Shown here piece after piece: positions 59,992 through 64,000 of a DNA stretch of 64,000 nt. This DNA comes from Arabidopsis thaliana (Eukaryota > Streptophyta > Magnoliopsida > Brassicales > Brassicaceae): NCBI RefSeq assembly GCF_000001735.4, contig NC_003076.8:18789835-18853834 (forward strand), given 5' to 3'. The notes under the pieces were generated by a model. It saw only the letters and a list, made by a program, of their open reading frames with translations, was not told where the DNA came from and searched no databases. Made by a program: the position numbers and the translations under genes. Positions within the stretch are counted from its first letter, which is position 1. Each line of letters opens with the position of its first letter.

Positions 59992-61013
59992 CTAAGTTCA
60001 AGATAGGTTTGGTGCTGAGAAATGATTTCCCATGGGGATGTTGATGAAGCTTAGAGCTTAAGACTTAAAGAGTTTGCTGGGACATTTACATAGGCCAAGA
60101 GAACACAAAACGAGGAAAAGTAATTAATTGAAAAGTCGAAGTCTAAGAATTGACTATTGAAGACATGTTCAAGAAGAAAAACATGGATTCTGAAACACTT
60201 AGTTAAGATTATATGAGTAAACTCATACAAATACTTGATTTGATAAATTGGAAGCTTACGCAGAAAAATTGCAAGGAGAAAGATTAGTGGGTGAGTCAGA
60301 GAGACGAAGGAAGTTGAACAATGTTATTAAGCAATAAGCAATAGTCACGAACTGAACATTCTTTCAAACTGATTTGATAGCTTGTTGCACACGTTTCTTT
60401 ATAGGATAAAAAAAAAATGAATTACTGAATAAGTTTACATACAGTTTGGCCAAATAGAAGTCTCTGCTTCAGACTAGAGCTACTCAGAAATGTTAAGCGC
60501 ATAAGATAGGGAAACATGTTTTCTTCGAAATCGAATAAGCTTAAATTTTAAATCCTTAAATTAAGATATAAAGTTTGATTATGTCCTTTCTTTGCTGTAG
60601 TATATCCACATATTCACACGAGAAAGTTGCTAAGCTTAAGAGTTCTTTGAAAAGTCTTAAGAAGAAATTAAAGACTCCATCCGCCAATAAATGTTATTTT
60701 TGAAACACAAAGACCCCGAAAGTAATGCTCAGGATAAGACTTAAGAGGCTATGAAACATTTGTTTGTGACCTTGTGTATACTATGATTAAGACATCAAAT
60801 TGGAAACATCCGTCAAGTTGCGTCGGAAAAGTCTGAGAAACAATGGTGAATACTTGTGTGGCCGTGATTAAGTCAAGTTACCTCTCAGCTGTTATGTCAA
60901 ATGTTTTATATCCACCAAGACAGACTCCCTACTTCTCCTCTATTCCTCTTCTTACAATCTCAATCTCCATAGTCTTTGTTCTTAGTTTTCTCCTCCTCTC
61001 ACTCTCTCTCTCT
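59992..61013 (+). promoter_or_regulatory. Intergenic region and upstream sequence of the last TNL
   Basis: 59992-60780 is AT-rich, with no NB or LRR homology: the missing part of the TIR-only gene is simply absent. From about 60800, sequence related to the other TNL leaders resumes (GTCGGAAAAGTCTGAGAA, then the TTGTGTGGCCGTGATTA motif at 60854-60870). A CT-rich leader precedes the ATG. Confidence 0.6.
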
Positions 61014-64000
61014 ATGGCTTCTTCATCTTCTTCTCGAAATTGGTTATATGATGTTTTCTTGAGCTTCAGAGGGGGAGACGTCCGTGTAACATTCCGTAGC
61101 CACTTTCTCAAGGAGTTCGATCGGAAACTGATCACTGCTTTCAGAGACAATGAGATCGAGAGAAGCCACTCTCTTTGGCCCGATCTTGAACAAGCGATCA
61201 AGGACTCCAGAATCGCAGTGGTCGTTTTCTCCAAAAACTACGCTTCATCGAGCTGGTGTCTTAACGAGTTGCTGGAGATTGTGAACTGCAATGATAAAAT
61301 TATCATACCGGTTTTCTACGGTGTGGATCCTTCCCAAGTGAGGTATCAAATCGGTGACTTTGGAAGGATCTTTGAAAAGACTTGCAAGAGACAAACAGAG
61401 GAAGTGAAAAACCAATGGAAGAAAGCGTTGACTCTTGTAGCTAATATGCTTGGATTTGATTCTGCCAAATGGTATGATTTTTATACTAAAATTCATTATT
61501 AGATACATCTTGAAATAAAATTGTTGTTTCATATTTCTTAAATTATCTTTCACCTTATTAGGGATGACGAAGCAAAAATGATTGAAGAAATAGCCAATGA
61601 TGTTTTGCGTAAACTGCTTTTAACTACATCGAAGGATTTTGATGACTTTGTCGGCCTCGAGGATCATATTGCAAATATGAGTGCACTGTTGGATCTGGAA
61701 TCTAAGGAAGTGAAGATGGTTGGTATATGGGGTTCCTCGGGGATTGGTAAGACTACCATTGCACGAGCTTTGTTTAACAACCTTTTTCGGCATTTCCAAG
61801 TTAGGAAATTCATAGACAGATCTTTTGCCTATAAGAGTAGAGAAATTCATAGTAGTGCCAATCCTGACGACCACAATATGAAGTTACATTTACAAGAGAG
61901 CTTCCTCTCTGAAATTCTAAGGATGCCGAACATAAAGATAGATGATCCAACTGCACTGGAAGAGAGGCTAAAGTACCAAAAAGTTCTTATCATTATTGAT
62001 GATTTGGATGATATAATGGTACTAGATACATTGGTGGGTCAAACTCAATGGTTTGGATATGGGAGCAGAATCATTGTGGTTACAAATGATAAGCACTTCT
62101 TGACTGCTCATGGGATTGATCATATTTATGAAGTTAGTTTCCCAACTGACGTGCATGCTTGTCAGATGTTATGTCAATCTGCATTCAAGCAAAACTATGC
62201 TCCTGAAGGTTTTGGGGATCTTGTAGTTGATGTTGTAAGACATGCATGTAGTTTTCCTTTGGGTCTTAATCTTTTGGGTAAGTATCTGCGGGGTAGGAAT
62301 GAGGAGTACTGGATGGATATACTGCCAAGGCTTGAGAATGGTTTACGTCTAGACGGTAAAATTGAGAAAATACTAAGAATCAGCTATGATGGGTTAGATA
62401 GTGAAGATCAAGAGATATTTCGTCATATCGCATGTATTTTCATTCATATGAAAGTCACAACCATCAAGTCCTTGCTGGCAGAGAGTGATGTTAGTTTTGC
62501 ACTGGAAAACCTAGCTGATAAGTCTCTCATTCATGTCAGACAAGGTTATGTGGTGATGCACCGTTCGCTACAAGAAATGGGTAGAAAAATTGTTCGCATT
62601 CAGTCCATTGACAATCCTGGAGAGCGAGAATTTTTGGTGGATCCAAATGATATACATGATGTACTCAATGCATGCACAGTAAGTTTTTTTTTTTTAAAAA
62701 ATTTATCCTTTCATGACTCAATATATAAGGTTTAAGAGATGCCATCTGATAAACAATGAAGTATGAGTTTGTCTCTTTCTCATTAATATCATATTTTTCA
62801 GGGTACTCAAAAGGTTTTAGGTATATCACTCAATACAAGAAATATTGTTGAGTTGGATGTACATGAGAGTGCCATCAAAGGGATGTCTAATCTCCGTTTC
62901 TTAGAAATTAAGGATTTCATAAGTCAATGGAAGAAAGCGTTGATTGATGTATCTAAGATAGCATTTGATTCTACCGAATGGTATAACTTTTTGATTATTA
63001 GACATTTTGAAATAAATTGTTGTTTCATATTTGTTCAATAATTTTTCTTCTTATTGGGATGACGACGCAAAAAGGAATCGCGGATTAATCACTCAAAATT
63101 ATGTTAATTTGCTTTTGCTTTCAACTACTCCCAAGGAGTATGAGGAACTTGTTGGCATTGAAGATCACACCGCTGAAATGAGTTTACCTGCAACTAAGAG
63201 CTTTGATTTCGAAGATGACGGATTGCATTTACCTGCAAGTTTCGACTATTTGCCTCCTACACTTAAACTATTGTGCTGGCCCAAATTTCCAATGAGGTGT
63301 ATGCCTTATGATTTTTGTCCTGAAAACCTTGTCAAACTCGAAATGCGGGAGAGCAAGCTATATAAGCTGTGGGAAGGAGTTGTGGTAAGTTTTGAGAATA
63401 ATTTCTTATGTTATTATTTTGGTTTTTGGATGACAACAGTGCCACGTGATGTGTAATTTCTGTTGATCTCTGTGTTTAATTGTTGTTTGAATACAGCCAC
63501 TTACATGTCTAAAGGAAATGGATCTAGATGGATCAGTCAATCTGAAAGAAATTCCAGATCTTTCCATGGCTACTAATCTCGAGACACTTAATTTTGAGAA
63601 TTGCAAGAGTTTGGTGGAGCTTCCTTCCTTTATACGAAATCTCAATAAGCTGTTGAAATTGAACATGGCATTCTGCAACAGTCTGGAAACTCTTCCAACT
63701 GGTTTCAACCTCAAATCTCTGGACCGCCTTAGTTTCTCTGAATGCACAAAGTTGAAGACTTTTCCCAAATTCTCAACCAACATCTCAGTTCTCAATCTCT
63801 TTGGAACAAACATTGAAGAATACCCTTCTCACTTACATCTCGAGAATCTTGTCGAGTTTAGCATATCAAAAGAAGAGAGTAATATGATACAATGGGAGGG
63901 AGCGAAGGTGAGTAGTTCTAAACTTAATATTCTCTCCAAACTATTTTACTATCACTGTTTATATTTAAACTATTGTCGCAGACTCAAATTTTGTACACTT
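61014..64000 (+). CDS. VICTL: TIR-NBS-LRR receptor, VICTL-like (AT5G46510), cut by the window end
   Basis: Identified as VICTL by position and sequence; its neighbour VICTR lies beyond this window. Exons: 61014-61471 (TIR), 61562-62678 (NB-ARC), an LRR exon opening at 62802 and closing at 63384, and 63497-63907. More lies beyond the window. TIR: YDVFLSFRGGDVR (canonical Arg, unlike its neighbours), SSWCLNELLEI. NB-ARC: P-loop GIWGSSGIGKTTIA, LIIIDDLDD, SRIIVVT, PLGLNLLG, VVMHRSLQEMG. LRRs include LYKLWEGVV, LKEIPDLSMATNLETL and SLVELPSF. The LRR exon is interrupted by an inserted piece of TIR-intron-NB sequence containing in-frame stops, so a correct product needs an extra splice. An in-frame ATG at 60843 would add a hydrophobic leader. 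Confidence 0.82.
62912..63197 (+). other. Ectopic TIR/intron/NB segment inserted in the LRR exon
   Basis: About 285 bp between RFLEIK and SFDFEDDG, which would otherwise adjoin, aligns in order with 61418-61685 of the same gene. It contains the TIR end (QWKKALIDVSKIAFDSTEW), the first intron (GTATAACT ... TTCTTATT) and the NB-exon start (DDDAK ... LVGIEDHTAEM). The copied intron keeps its GT donor, but its acceptor reads TTGG instead of TTAG. The segment contains stops in the reading frame. Confidence 0.85.

Overview
This window is plant nuclear DNA. It is AT-rich, with short introns (about 75-700 bp) and GT-AG splice sites, plus one GC-AG intron. I recognise it as Arabidopsis thaliana chromosome 5, running from FLS2 (AT5G46330) through RPS6 (AT5G46470) into a TIR-NBS-LRR gene I take to be VICTL (AT5G46510). 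The identification rests on the translated proteins and gene order; no database was searched. Exon joins were derived by hand. Where I could count them, the spliced lengths match what I remember for these loci: FLS2 1173 aa, RWA1 540, WRKY8 326, KCO3 260, TPK2 443 and RPS6 1127.

Layout, left to right. At 1-473 there is a decayed LINE fragment with nested inverted repeats, then tRNA-Leu(UAG) at 474-553. FLS2 (+) lies at 1968-5573 behind a W-box-rich promoter. A run of minus-strand genes follows: RWA1 (Golgi wall-acetylation protein), WRKY8, the tandem vacuolar K+ channel pair KCO3/TPK2, and a DUF1296 GIP1-like gene. From 26.8 kb everything is on the plus strand: a thylakoid C-terminal processing protease, PRP39-2 (U1 snRNP), SSP4 (FCP1-type phosphatase), a plastid RimM protein fused to a UDP-sugar-pyrophosphorylase-like module, and ribosomal protein eL32.

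From 44.9 kb the window is an NLR cluster built by duplication. A wrecked PPR pseudogene plus TNL (AT5G46450) is followed by an intact PPR-DYW gene (AT5G46460) plus TNL (RPS6), so the duplicated unit was a PPR-TNL pair. After RPS6 come a gene-poor stretch of about 2.3 kb, a truncated TIR-only gene, and a TNL cut by the window end. A short upstream motif is shared by all four TIR genes.

Functionally the window places a surface flagellin receptor (FLS2), a stress WRKY factor and several intracellular TIR receptors within 64 kb, separated by housekeeping genes. The most unusual structures are: a TIR-intron-NB segment copied into the LRR exon of the last TNL; the duplicated alternative first exon of the GIP1-like gene; the remodelled N-terminus and deleted first pore of KCO3; the RimM fusion; and an out-of-frame acidic reading frame behind RPS6.
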